Below are positions 9,365 through 16,473 of a stretch of 22,738 bases of DNA, piece by piece (position 1 is the first letter of the stretch; the number at the start of each line of letters is the position of its first letter). The notes beneath the pieces were generated by a model, which was not told where the DNA came from, searched no databases, and saw only the letters and a program-made list of their open reading frames with translations. Location of the stretch: positions 1 to 22,738 of the forward strand of contig JAJDTQ010000016.1 of NCBI GenBank assembly GCA_022827045.1. The letters are read 5' to 3'. A program made the translations under genes and the position numbers. Source of the stretch: Candidatus Binatia bacterium (lineage in GTDB: Bacteria; Desulfobacterota_B; Binatia; UBA9968; JAJDTQ01).

Positions 9365-10600
9365 TCAGGACGCCAGCGCGGCCACGGGTTCGTTGGTCAC
9401 GGGGTCCACTTCGTACGGCCCGGGCAGGCCGAGTTCCGTGGCGATCTTCCGCATGGCCGGCAGGACCTCGTCGCCCATGAGCTTCAGCGTGCGCATCTGC
9501 GATTCGTGGTCCATGGCGCCGTCGCCGGTGCGGAAGATGATGATGCCCGGCCGCAGGTACTCCATGATGTAGCGGATGCCCTCGACGCACTCGTCCGGGG
9601 TGCCGACGATCATGCCCCTGGTGGCCACCTGGTCCTCGAAGGAGGCGAGGGCGCCGGCCCGGGTCTTCCCGGTGGCGTCGGGAGCCGTCATCTGGCGTCG
9701 CAGGGCCACGGCCCTTCGGCTGTTCAGCCCCGGCGGGCTCATGATCCACGGTATGGGACGCTGGACGCCCGGGTCGAAGGGGCTCCGGACCCCTTGGGTC
9801 AATGTGCGCCCCACCTCCATGGCCCTGGTCTTGGTCTCCTCTACGTGGACGAAGAACATGTAGCCCAGGTGCTGCGGGCCGGCCTGGTAGCCCTCCTCAT
9901 CCGCGGTCTCGTAGTAGACCTTGAACATCTCGCGGGTGAGCTCGAGCTGCGTGGAGAGCATGACGTAGGGATAGCGGTGCCGGGCGCACCATTCCACCGT
10001 CTCCCTGCTGGAGGTGCCGGGTACCCAGATGGGCGGGTGCGGCTTCTGGTAGGGCACCGCCCAGGGATTTACGTACCGGTAGTGGAAGTGCTTGCCCTCC
10101 CAGCGAAAGGGTCCGGGCGTGGTCCAGGTCTTGATGAGGAAGTCGTGGGCCTCCTCGAAGCGCTCGCGGTTGTAGTGGGGCGGGATGTTGTGGCTGATGC
10201 TCTCGCCGCCCGAGCCGCGCACGATTCCCGGGATCAGCCGGCCGCGGGAGATGACGTCGATCATGGCGAGTTGCTCGGCGAGCCACAGCGGGTCGTCGTG
10301 GATGGGCAGGATGTTGCCCAGCAGCAGGATCTTCACCTTGGTGGTGATCCGGGCGAGGATCGATGCCTGCACGTTGGCGACGCCGTTCATGCAGAAGGGC
10401 GCGCTGTGGTGCTCGTTGACCATCAGCCCGTCGAACCCCACCTCCTCCGCGTAGATCTTCTCGTCGAGGTAGCGGTTGTAAAGGTTGGCGGCGCGTTGCG
10501 GGTCGTACTCGGCGTTGCTGACCTTGTGGATGCCGGTGCCCCACTCGTCGGGCCAGTTGTCTACTTGCCAGGGCTCTTCGGTGAAGTGGCCGATGAACAT
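9365..10600 (-). CDS. luciferase-like (LLM class) flavin-dependent oxidoreductase, downstream copy
   Basis: 411 residues from ATG 10600, preceded by GGGAGGT at good spacing. The bacterial-luciferase TIM-barrel family is recognised by AEEVGFDGLMVNEHH (51-65), ILLLGNILPIHDDP (91-104), MIDVISRGRLIPGIVRG (113-129), and the PPIWVPGTSSRETVEW block near residues 189-204. Such enzymes use reduced FMN and O2 (or F420) to oxygenate or oxidise small organic molecules, usually with a separate flavin reductase, which is not encoded here. It aligns without gaps to the gene just upstream, at about 80% identity by my hand count, so it arose by tandem duplication. Substrate unknown. It is probably cotranscribed with its twin (23-bp gap). 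Confidence 0.92.
   Translation of the reverse strand: MFIGHFTEEPWQVDNWPDEWGTGIHKVSNAEYDPQRAANLYNRYLDEKIYAEEVGFDGLMVNEHHSAPFCMNGVANVQASILARITTKVKILLLGNILPIHDDPLWLAEQLAMIDVISRGRLIPGIVRGSGGESISHNIPPHYNRERFEEAHDFLIKTWTTPGPFRWEGKHFHYRYVNPWAVPYQKPHPPIWVPGTSSRETVEWCARHRYPYVMLSTQLELTREMFKVYYETADEEGYQAGPQHLGYMFFVHVEETKTRAMEVGRTLTQGVRSPFDPGVQRPIPWIMSPPGLNSRRAVALRRQMTAPDATGKTRAGALASFEDQVATRGMIVGTPDECVEGIRYIMEYLRPGIIIFRTGDGAMDHESQMRTLKLMGDEVLPAMRKIATELGLPGPYEVDPVTNEPVAALAS
9965..10192 (-). repeat. near-identical tract shared by the two LLM genes (partner 11224-11451)
   Basis: The stretch encoding residues 137-212 is 100% identical in protein between the two copies and differs at about 12 of 228 bases by hand alignment, all silent. 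It includes 50 consecutive identical bases (9972-10021 and 11231-11280). Outside it the proteins are only about 75% identical. This pattern suggests gene conversion between the copies. Confidence 0.7.
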
Positions 10601-10623
10601 GGGTTACCTCCCGGCCTGGAACG

Positions 10624-11859
10624 CTAGGAAGCCATCGCGGCGACCGGCTCGTTGGTCATGGGATCGACATCGTAGGGGCCGGGAAGGCCCAGCTCGTCGG
10701 CGATCTCCCGGAGCTTGGGCATGACCTCCTCGCCCATGAGTTTCAGAGTCCGCATCTGCGACTCGTGGTCCATGGCGCCGTCGCCGGTGCGGAAGATGAT
10801 GGTCCCGGGCCTGAGTTGCTCCAGGATGTAGCGCACCTTGGGGATGACGCTGTCGGGGGTGCCGACGACCATGCCGTGGGTGGCCACCTGGTCCTCGAAG
10901 GTCGCCCTGGCTCCCGCGCGGGTGCGGCCGGACGAGTCCGCGGCCGTCATCTTGCGCCGGAGCGCCCGGGCGCTCTTGGTGGCGATGCCCGGAGGGCCGG
11001 CGATCCAGGGCTTGGGCCTCTGCGCGCCGGGATCGTAGGGGCTGCGTACCCCCTGTGTCAGGGTCCGCCCCACCTCGATGGCCCGCTCCTCGGTCTCCTC
11101 CACGTGGAAGAAGAACATGAAGCCCAGGTGTTGCGGCCCCGCTTCGTAGCCCACTTCCCGGGCGGTGTCATAGTAGACTTGGTACATCTGCTGGGTCAGG
11201 TCGATCTGGCTGGCCAGCATGATGTAGGGGTAGCGGTGCCGGGCGCACCATTCCACCGTCTCCCTGCTGGAGGTGCCGGGCACCCAGATTGGCGGGTGCG
11301 GTTTCTGATAGGGCACCGCCCAAGGGTTCACGTACCGGTAGTGGAAGTGCTTGCCCTCCCAGCGAAAGGGGCCGGGAGTGGTCCAGGTCTTGATGAGGAA
11401 GTCGTGGGCTTCCTCGAAGCGCTCGCGATTGTAGTGGGGCGGGATGTTGTGCGTCAGGCTCTCGCTGCCGCCGCCCCGGACCACGCCGGGTATCAGGCGG
11501 CCCCGGGAGATCACGTCGATCATCGCCAGCGACTCCGCCAGCCAAAGGGGATCGTCGTGGATGGGCAGGATATTGCCGAGAAGCAGGATCTTGGCCTTGT
11601 TGGTGACCCGGGCAAGGATGGAGGCCTTGACGTTGGCCACCCCGTTCATGCAGAACGGCGCGCTGTGGTGCTCGTTGACCATGATCCCGTCGAAGCCCAT
11701 CTCCTCGGCGTACTGCTTCTCGTCGATGTAGCGGTGGTAGAGGTTGGCGGCGCGGACCGGGTCGTATTCGCTGTTGCTGACAGCCATGACGCCCGAGCCC
11801 CATTCCACGGGCCAGTCCTCTTTCTGCCAAGGTTCCTCGGTAAAGTGGCCTATAAACAT
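10624..11859 (-). CDS. luciferase-like (LLM class) flavin-dependent oxidoreductase, upstream copy
   Basis: 411 residues from ATG 11859, with a G-rich GGGGGGTGA Shine-Dalgarno region six bases upstream. It has the same LLM-family motifs and exact length as its neighbour: VNEHH at 61-65, the ILLLGNILPIHDDP barrel strand, and the invariant central block. Differences cluster at residues 13-50, 214-240 and 275-345, which may include substrate-contacting loops. The pair could be two subunits of one enzyme, as LuxA/LuxB arose by duplication, or two isoenzymes. It follows the alpha/beta hydrolase gene by 26 bp, implying one transcript and perhaps sequential oxygenation and hydrolysis. No flavin reductase gene is nearby. 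Confidence 0.92.
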   Translation of the reverse strand: MFIGHFTEEPWQKEDWPVEWGSGVMAVSNSEYDPVRAANLYHRYIDEKQYAEEMGFDGIMVNEHHSAPFCMNGVANVKASILARVTNKAKILLLGNILPIHDDPLWLAESLAMIDVISRGRLIPGVVRGGGSESLTHNIPPHYNRERFEEAHDFLIKTWTTPGPFRWEGKHFHYRYVNPWAVPYQKPHPPIWVPGTSSRETVEWCARHRYPYIMLASQIDLTQQMYQVYYDTAREVGYEAGPQHLGFMFFFHVEETEERAIEVGRTLTQGVRSPYDPGAQRPKPWIAGPPGIATKSARALRRKMTAADSSGRTRAGARATFEDQVATHGMVVGTPDSVIPKVRYILEQLRPGTIIFRTGDGAMDHESQMRTLKLMGEEVMPKLREIADELGLPGPYDVDPMTNEPVAAMAS

Positions 11860-11885
11860 CGTGCTTCACCCCCCTGTTTCCAGCA

Positions 11886-12683
11886 TCAATCTCGCAAGAA
11901 CTGGATGACTGTCTTGGCGAACTCCTCCGGTTTCTCCATCTCCGGCATGTGTCCGCAGTCCTCGATGACCGCGACCTGGGCATTCGGTATTCCCTGCTTG
12001 TAACCCTCGCAACTGCTGATGGGGACGATGCCGTCCTGACGGCCCCACACGAGCAGGGTAGGGGTCGCGATGGCCGGGAGAAGATCGGGTAACGTGACGC
12101 TGTGCATGTAGGGGCGCCAGAGGTAACGGATGGCCGCCTCTCGGTTGGTCTCGACCTGCTCTGCTTCCTCTGGAGTCCAGTCCTTTCCGTAGTACTTCAG
12201 GTATTGGGCCGACTCCTGATCGTGAAAAGACTGTTGAAACGCCTGCTTGGCAGAGTTCAGGAAGTAATCCCAGATCTCCCCTTCCCGGGGCCTGATGCCG
12301 CCCGCGCCCACGAGGACCATCTTCGAGAAGATGGCGTTATTGACCGTGGCCATCTCGGCGGCGATCCAGCCTCCCATGGAGAAGCCGATGACCCTGAGCG
12401 GGGTCGCCAGACCGCATTCCCGTACGAACCAGTTGACCCACGCCGACAGGTCACGCACCGACATCAGCCAATCCGGGAACGACGACGTGCCGAAGCCAGG
12501 CAGGGAGGGGACGTAAACCGAATAGTGCTCGGCCAGACGCTCGTGTGCTTCGAGCCAGTCGGGCACCCAAAGCTCGCCGTGGAGGACCAGCAACGGTTCT
12601 CCGGAACCGCCGCGTCGCAGTTGCAGGGATATGCCGGCCATGTCAAGGGTCTCTTCGGTGAATGCGGCGGACGTCGTGGTCAC
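11886..12683 (-). CDS. alpha/beta-fold hydrolase, first gene of the LLM unit
   Basis: 265 residues from a GTG at 12683, with GGAGG five bases upstream. The triad is visible: Ser102 in GFSMGG, Asp217 in WGRQDGIVP, and His245 in CGHMPEMEKP. This matches MhpC/epoxide-hydrolase-like enzymes of 260-290 residues. The oxyanion HG is at 35-36 (VLHGE). It leads a probable operon with the two luciferase-like oxygenases, which suggests hydrolysis of an ester, lactone or C-C bond formed by or feeding the oxygenases. That order of steps is inferred. It is transcribed away from the RHH/nucleotidyltransferase pair, from a promoter in the 155-bp shared region. Confidence 0.9.
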   Translation of the reverse strand: MTTTSAAFTEETLDMAGISLQLRRGGSGEPLLVLHGELWVPDWLEAHERLAEHYSVYVPSLPGFGTSSFPDWLMSVRDLSAWVNWFVRECGLATPLRVIGFSMGGWIAAEMATVNNAIFSKMVLVGAGGIRPREGEIWDYFLNSAKQAFQQSFHDQESAQYLKYYGKDWTPEEAEQVETNREAAIRYLWRPYMHSVTLPDLLPAIATPTLLVWGRQDGIVPISSCEGYKQGIPNAQVAVIEDCGHMPEMEKPEEFAKTVIQFLRD

Positions 12684-12729
12684 GGGTTCCTCCGGTCTGT
12701 GCTGTCGGTACGGCCTTCAGGCTGCGAGC

Positions 12730-12758
12730 AGCATAGACAAGAGCGCCGGGAAGGTCAA
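12730..12758 (-). promoter_or_regulatory. sigma-70-type promoter for the hydrolase-LLM operon
   Basis: On the minus strand TTGACC (12758-12753), a 17-bp spacer and TATGCT (12735-12730) match the -35 and -10 consensus at 5/6 and 4/6 positions. Transcription would start near 12723, leaving a leader of about 40 bases that carries the GGAGG site before the GTG at 12683. Confidence 0.55.
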
Positions 12759-12783
12759 CGTAGCTTCGTTTGACTTCACGGGA

Positions 12784-12812
12784 TGCGTGTCAATACGATG
12801 TATTGACACGCA
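12784..12812. promoter_or_regulatory. 29-bp palindrome, probable operator upstream of the RHH gene
   Basis: TGCGTGTCAATAC (12784-12796), spacer GAT, and GTATTGACACGCA (12800-12812) form a perfect 13-bp inverted repeat. It ends 26 bp before the RHH start codon. The right arm contains a perfect -35 box and the centre overlaps another possible -10, so a bound protein would block transcription. RHH proteins commonly bind such palindromes to repress their own operon. Autoregulation is inferred. Confidence 0.6.
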
Positions 12813-12832
12813 CCTCCAGGGAACGCTATGGT
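12803..12832 (+). promoter_or_regulatory. candidate promoter of the RHH-nucleotidyltransferase pair
   Basis: TTGACA (12803-12808), an 18-bp spacer and TATGGT (12827-12832) give a strong -35 and a fair -10. Transcription would begin at about 12839, the first base of the proposed GTG start, implying a leaderless message. An alternative promoter is TTGACT (12770-12775) with TACGAT (12794-12799), giving a leader of about 33 bases. Both overlap the palindrome. Confidence 0.45.
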
Positions 12833-12838
12833 GGCAAC

Positions 12839-13330
12839 GTGAGCAAGAACCAACAGCTTCAGATCCGAATTAGCGCAGAAGACAAGGCGCGTATCCAGGA
12901 GAGGGCGGCCGGCGCCGGCATGGACGTCTCCAATTGGGTGCTGAACCAGGTGCTCCCGCCCGTCGAGCGGGAGTTTCAATCTCTGTGCCGGCAGCTTGTG
13001 ACGCGCTCCCATGCGCGCTCATACATATTCGCGGAGTTGGGGGACTTGCTTAAAAACCTTGACGGCAAGGATTTCGAGCGCGCCGTCGGACATGAGCCGG
13101 ATATCAGCCTGCCGGCGTTTGAAGCGAGCTACCTCGCGGCGATGATTGAGCACATGGCGATGATCAAGGGAACCATTCCTCCCGCCTGGACGAAAACAGT
13201 CCGGGCGTTGGAACGGCCCTGGTTCGCCTCATCGCTGAAGAGCTTGCGGTTGTACCTCCTGACCACTTCGCCGCCACCGTTCCGGTCCCGGAATCTGTTT
13301 GTCGACAGCAGCGTCGAGCAAAGGGTCTAG
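12839..13330 (+). CDS. ribbon-helix-helix DNA-binding protein, putative antitoxin/autorepressor
   Basis: 163 residues from a GTG at 12839. An ATG further upstream in frame (12770) lies ahead of the palindrome and proposed promoter, so it is rejected. The N-terminal 45 residues (LQIRISAEDKARIQERAAGAG, then MDVSNWVLNQVLP) have the beta-strand plus two-helix pattern of RHH/CopG or DUF1778-like antitoxins. The remaining 115 residues are helical, ending in a segment with PPAWTKTV, PWF, SLR, LL, SPPPFRSRN and FVD. I do not recognise that tail as a named domain; it may bind the partner protein. The next gene is a nucleotidyltransferase of a type often found in two-gene defence or toxin-antitoxin modules, so an antitoxin/repressor role is inferred. 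No good Shine-Dalgarno is visible; the site may be leaderless. Confidence 0.72.
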   Translation: MSKNQQLQIRISAEDKARIQERAAGAGMDVSNWVLNQVLPPVEREFQSLCRQLVTRSHARSYIFAELGDLLKNLDGKDFERAVGHEPDISLPAFEASYLAAMIEHMAMIKGTIPPAWTKTVRALERPWFASSLKSLRLYLLTTSPPPFRSRNLFVDSSVEQRV

Positions 13331-13343
13331 TCCGGTTGAAGCC

Positions 13344-13868
13344 GTGGAGCATTTCAAACGCGATATCGAGCGGCTGTTCCGGCAACTGAACGACGAACTC
13401 GCCCGCAAGGGAGTTACCGGCGAAGTCTACCTGGTGGGAGGCGCGGTCATGTGTTTGGTATTTGACGCGCGTCGGTCCACCAAGGATATCGACGCTTTCT
13501 TCAGGCCGGCGCGAGCCGTTCGCGAAGCCGCCCAGCGCGTTGCCGCCGCGTCCGGCTTGTCGCCCGACTGGCTCAATGACGCCGTCAAGGGCTACCTGAG
13601 TGACAACGGTGATTTCCATCCATACCTGGAGTCGTCCAACCTGCGCGTCTTGACCGCGGCCCCCGAGTACCTGCTGGCGATGAAGTGCCTTGCGATGCGT
13701 CTGGGTGAAGAGTTCCACGACGAAGACGACGTGCGGTTCCTGCTCCGCTACCTCAATCTTGTCGACTATCACGCGGCCCTGGAAATCGTAACCCGCTACT
13801 ACCCGCTGGAACAATTCCCGCAGAAGACACTATACGCACTGGAGGAGATACTTGCGCCACGGGGTTAG
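13344..13868 (+). CDS. DUF6036-like nucleotidyltransferase, putative toxin of a two-gene module
   Basis: 174 residues from a GTG at 13344, 13 bp after the RHH stop. A TTG at 13299 would overlap the RHH gene by 32 bp and add 15 residues with no family character. The minimal nucleotidyltransferase signature is visible: VGGAVM (31-36), then RRSTKDID (43-50) with Asp48 and Asp50 as likely metal ligands. A conserved-looking DWLNDAVKGYL, NLRVLTAAPEYLLAMKCLAMR and a DEDDVRFLL segment follow. The fold is that of small nucleotidyltransferases related to AbiEii/MNT toxins, which transfer nucleotides to tRNA or protein. The substrate here is unknown. Together with the RHH gene it resembles a toxin-antitoxin pair, but toxicity is untested. 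Confidence 0.8.
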   Translation: MEHFKRDIERLFRQLNDELARKGVTGEVYLVGGAVMCLVFDARRSTKDIDAFFRPARAVREAAQRVAAASGLSPDWLNDAVKGYLSDNGDFHPYLESSNLRVLTAAPEYLLAMKCLAMRLGEEFHDEDDVRFLLRYLNLVDYHAALEIVTRYYPLEQFPQKTLYALEEILAPRG

Positions 13869-13892
13869 GGCGCCATTCTCGCCTACACACCT

Positions 13893-14486
13893 CTACGCCA
13901 TGCCGAGCCTTTCGCCTCGACGTAGCAAGTCGACGCTCTTGGCCACGCGTCCCGCACGGGTCGTTGGTCGTTTGGCGTCGGCAATCCACGCGATGAATTG
14001 CCGACGATAGGACGGTGCCAACGCATTGAAGTTGACGCGAGCGTCTTGGTCTGCCTCAAGCGCGGCTGTCAGCTCGTCAGGCATGTCGGGCACCAGCGCA
14101 GGGTCTGAGGAACGCCTCCACGCGCCGCCCCGTTTCGCATGGTCGATCAGCCGCTGTCCGGCGGGTGTCATCAGTCCCGCCTCGATGAGGCGTGCGACCC
14201 GTTCCTTGTTGGACTTGGACCAAGTGCTGTTCAATTTGCGCGGTGTGAACCGATGCATGTAGCGGGCGCTGTCGACACGTTTCTTGATGCCGTCGATCCA
14301 ACCGAAGCACAGGGCTTCCTCAACGGCGTCGTTGTAGCTGATGGTCGGATGTCCCGTTCCCTTCTTGTAGAACACCACCCACACTTCTTCGACATCGGTA
14401 TGGTTCTTCTGCAGCCAACTCCGCCAGGCAGAACGACTTCGCGGCGTGAAGCGCCTCGGGCGCATGACCGAAGTTCCCGTTGTCAT
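13893..14486 (-). CDS. YdeI/OmdA-family protein
   Basis: 197 residues from ATG 14486; an ATG at 14465 (residue 8, MRPRRF) is an equally possible start and nearer to family beginnings. Recognisable family segments are WLQKNHTDVEEVWVVFYKK (24-42), the EALCFGWIDGIKK block with RFTPRK and STWSK.N..RV (57-96), and the C-terminal FNALAPSYRRQFIAWIADAKRPTTRAGR region. Proteins of this YdeI/OmpD-associated family are cytoplasmic. They were linked to bacteriocin or peptide resistance in enterobacteria, but their biochemical role is uncertain. It is the last gene of the long minus-strand run, 18 bp after the MFS gene, and ends tail-to-tail with the nucleotidyltransferase gene. Confidence 0.85.
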   Translation of the reverse strand: MTTGTSVMRPRRFTPRSRSAWRSWLQKNHTDVEEVWVVFYKKGTGHPTISYNDAVEEALCFGWIDGIKKRVDSARYMHRFTPRKLNSTWSKSNKERVARLIEAGLMTPAGQRLIDHAKRGGAWRRSSDPALVPDMPDELTAALEADQDARVNFNALAPSYRRQFIAWIADAKRPTTRAGRVAKSVDLLRRGERLGMA

Positions 14487-14504
14487 CTTGAAGCGCCGCT
14501 TGTC

Positions 14505-16019
14505 TCAGGTCGGCCGTTTGCCTTCCAGGAAACAGCTCAAAGTCAGCCCCGCGACGGCCGCGGCCAACCCCACCAGGAAAGCCCACCACAGCGCGTTGAC
14601 GAGGGCACCGGTGAGGGAGGGCATGAGATCGGCGGGGATCAGCGCGCGGGTGCCGGGGTCGAGGAGGTTCTGCGGGTTCAGGAGCTTTTCGAGCACGGAC
14701 TGCGGTACCGATGCCTTCAGGTCCGCGGCGATGACGGTGAAGGTGGCGTTCATGCGCTGCAGCAGGATGCTGCCCATGATGCTCAGGATGAGGGCGCCGC
14801 CGATGGTGCGGAACAGCATGAGGGTGGAGGTGGCGACGCCCAGGTTCTGGAAGGGCACGGCGCTCTGGGCGGCCACCAGTGCCGTGACGTTGGTCATGCC
14901 CATACCGGTGCCGGCCGCGAATGTCGCGACGAGCATCACGGTCATGCCGCCGGCTTCTTCCAGCAGCATCAACGGGATGTAGCCTGTCACCATCAGGGTC
15001 ATGCCCGTTGCGCAGACCTTGCGGTACCCCCAGACGGGAGTGACGCGGCCGGAGGTCAGGCTCCCGACCGTCCACCCCACGCTCAGGGGCAGGAGGGTCA
15101 ACCCGGCCAGCGTGGCGGTGCCGCCCAGGGCGCCCTGGACGTACAGTGGCAGGAAACCGATGACGCCGAAGATGCCCATGGCCGCCAGCAGGCTGAGATA
15201 GGTGGGCCGGCTGTAGCTGGGTATATGGAACAGCGCGATGGGCAGCAGCGGGTCCCGGGCCTTTCCTTCGATGATGATGAAGAGTGTCAGCAGCACGACG
15301 ACTCCCACCACCACGGCGACGGACTCGGCCGTGACCAGGTCGACCTGGTTGGCGGCTACCAGAAGGCCGTAGAACAGCAGCATCAGCGCCGACAGTAGAA
15401 TCGCGGCGCCCGCCAGATCCAGCGACCGGCGCGCGCCTTCGGCACGTTGCTCCCGGAACCCGGCCATGATGAGCCCGGCCGCCGTGACTCCGAGGGGCAA
15501 GTTGATCCAGAAGATCCAGCGCCAGTCCCAGTACTCGGCGATGAATCCGCCGCCGGCCGGGCCGAGCACCGAGGCGACGCCCCACACGCTGGCGATCATG
15601 CCCTGCATCCGGGCCCGCTGCTCCACCGGGAAGACCACGCCGACAATGATGAAAGCGAGCGCGTACACGGCGCCGCCGCCCATGCCTTGCACGGCGCGGA
15701 AGACGATGAGCTGCGTCATGGTCTGGGCCGCGCCGCAGGCCACCGAGCCCAGCACGAAGGTGGCGATGGCCAGCAATATCAGGGTCCGCCGGCTGTAGAG
15801 GTCCGAGAGCTTTCCGAAGATCGGCGTCGCCAGCGCCGAGGTGAGCATGTAGACGGAGAAGACCCAACTGTAGAGGTCGATGTCGCCGAGTTGGGAGACC
15901 ACCGTGGGCATGGCGCTGCTCACGATGGTGGCGTCGATGGCGAAGAGAAAGACCGCCACCATCACCCCGGCGACGGCGATTCCGGCGGATGTGGGGATGG
16001 TGGTCTGTGCGTTACTCAC
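14505..16019 (-). CDS. DHA2-type MFS transporter, 14 transmembrane segments
   Basis: 504 residues from a GTG at 16019 that overlaps the end of the 2Fe-2S subunit gene by 8 bp. The first helix (GIAVAGVMVAVFLFAIDATIV) carries the D-x-T-I-V signature of EmrB/QacA-type proton antiporters. Motif A reads GKLSDLYSRR (69-78), motif C LGPAGGGF (152-159), and there are about 14 hydrophobic segments. A roughly 50-residue periplasmic loop precedes the last helix, as in DHA2 members. Family members usually export drugs or amphipathic compounds, though some import substrates. Tight coupling to the molybdenum hydroxylase genes suggests transport of that pathway's substrate, product or a toxic intermediate. 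Energy source is presumed to be protons. Confidence 0.92.
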   Translation of the reverse strand: MSNAQTTIPTSAGIAVAGVMVAVFLFAIDATIVSSAMPTVVSQLGDIDLYSWVFSVYMLTSALATPIFGKLSDLYSRRTLILLAIATFVLGSVACGAAQTMTQLIVFRAVQGMGGGAVYALAFIIVGVVFPVEQRARMQGMIASVWGVASVLGPAGGGFIAEYWDWRWIFWINLPLGVTAAGLIMAGFREQRAEGARRSLDLAGAAILLSALMLLFYGLLVAANQVDLVTAESVAVVVGVVVLLTLFIIIEGKARDPLLPIALFHIPSYSRPTYLSLLAAMGIFGVIGFLPLYVQGALGGTATLAGLTLLPLSVGWTVGSLTSGRVTPVWGYRKVCATGMTLMVTGYIPLMLLEEAGGMTVMLVATFAAGTGMGMTNVTALVAAQSAVPFQNLGVATSTLMLFRTIGGALILSIMGSILLQRMNATFTVIAADLKASVPQSVLEKLLNPQNLLDPGTRALIPADLMPSLTGALVNALWWAFLVGLAAAVAGLTLSCFLEGKRPT

Positions 16020-16473
16020 CGCGCGAGTAGGCCAGGATGGCGTCGAAGATGGGCGTGTACCCCGTGCAACGGCACAGGTTGCCGTCCAACCCTTTCTTCA
16101 CTTCGTCGAGCGTCGGCCGGGGGTTTCGTTCCAGCAGGGCCTGGGCGGCCATGAGCATCCCCGGTCCGCAGTAACCGCACTGGACGGCGCCGTATTTCAG
16201 GAACGACTGCTGGAGGCGGTCGAGCTCCATCCCGTCGCCGCACCCTTCGACGGTGGTGATCTCCTTGCCGGAGCAGCGTCCGGCCAGCACCACGCAACTG
16301 TGCACCGCCATTCCGTCCACTCGCACGGTGCAGCAGCCGCAGTGACTGGTCTCGCAGCCGCGCTTGGCTCCGGTCAGGGCCAGCCGCTCGCGCAGCACGT
16401 CCAGCAGGAGCGCCGTCTCCGGGGCTTCCACCTGGACTTCCTGGCCGTTGACCTTGAGATCAAGCAGCGCCAT
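16012..16473 (-). CDS. molybdenum hydroxylase 2Fe-2S subunit (XdhC/CoxS type)
   Basis: 153 residues from ATG 16473, with GAGGAG seven bases upstream inside the end of the preceding gene (14-bp overlap). Plant-type 2Fe-2S cysteines are Cys40, Cys45, Cys48 and Cys60. The second cluster uses Cys99, Cys102, Cys134 and Cys136 (CGYCGPG and CRCTGY). The first motif reads CGCC rather than the usual CGAC, giving an extra Cys47. The protein passes electrons from the molybdenum centre to FAD in a three-subunit cytoplasmic enzyme of the xanthine oxidase family. Length is normal for a stand-alone small subunit (about 150-170). Confidence 0.95.
   Translation of the reverse strand: MALLDLKVNGQEVQVEAPETALLLDVLRERLALTGAKRGCETSHCGCCTVRVDGMAVHSCVVLAGRCSGKEITTVEGCGDGMELDRLQQSFLKYGAVQCGYCGPGMLMAAQALLERNPRPTLDEVKKGLDGNLCRCTGYTPIFDAILAYSRGE

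Noticed and set aside
12770..12838. longer start for the RHH protein at 12770
   Set aside because: The extension would cover the palindrome and promoter boxes and adds residues without any RHH character.
14320..15867. 515-codon minus-strand frame inside the MFS gene
   Set aside because: It overlaps the transporter in a different frame on the same strand; the product is Arg/His/Gly-rich with no membrane segments.
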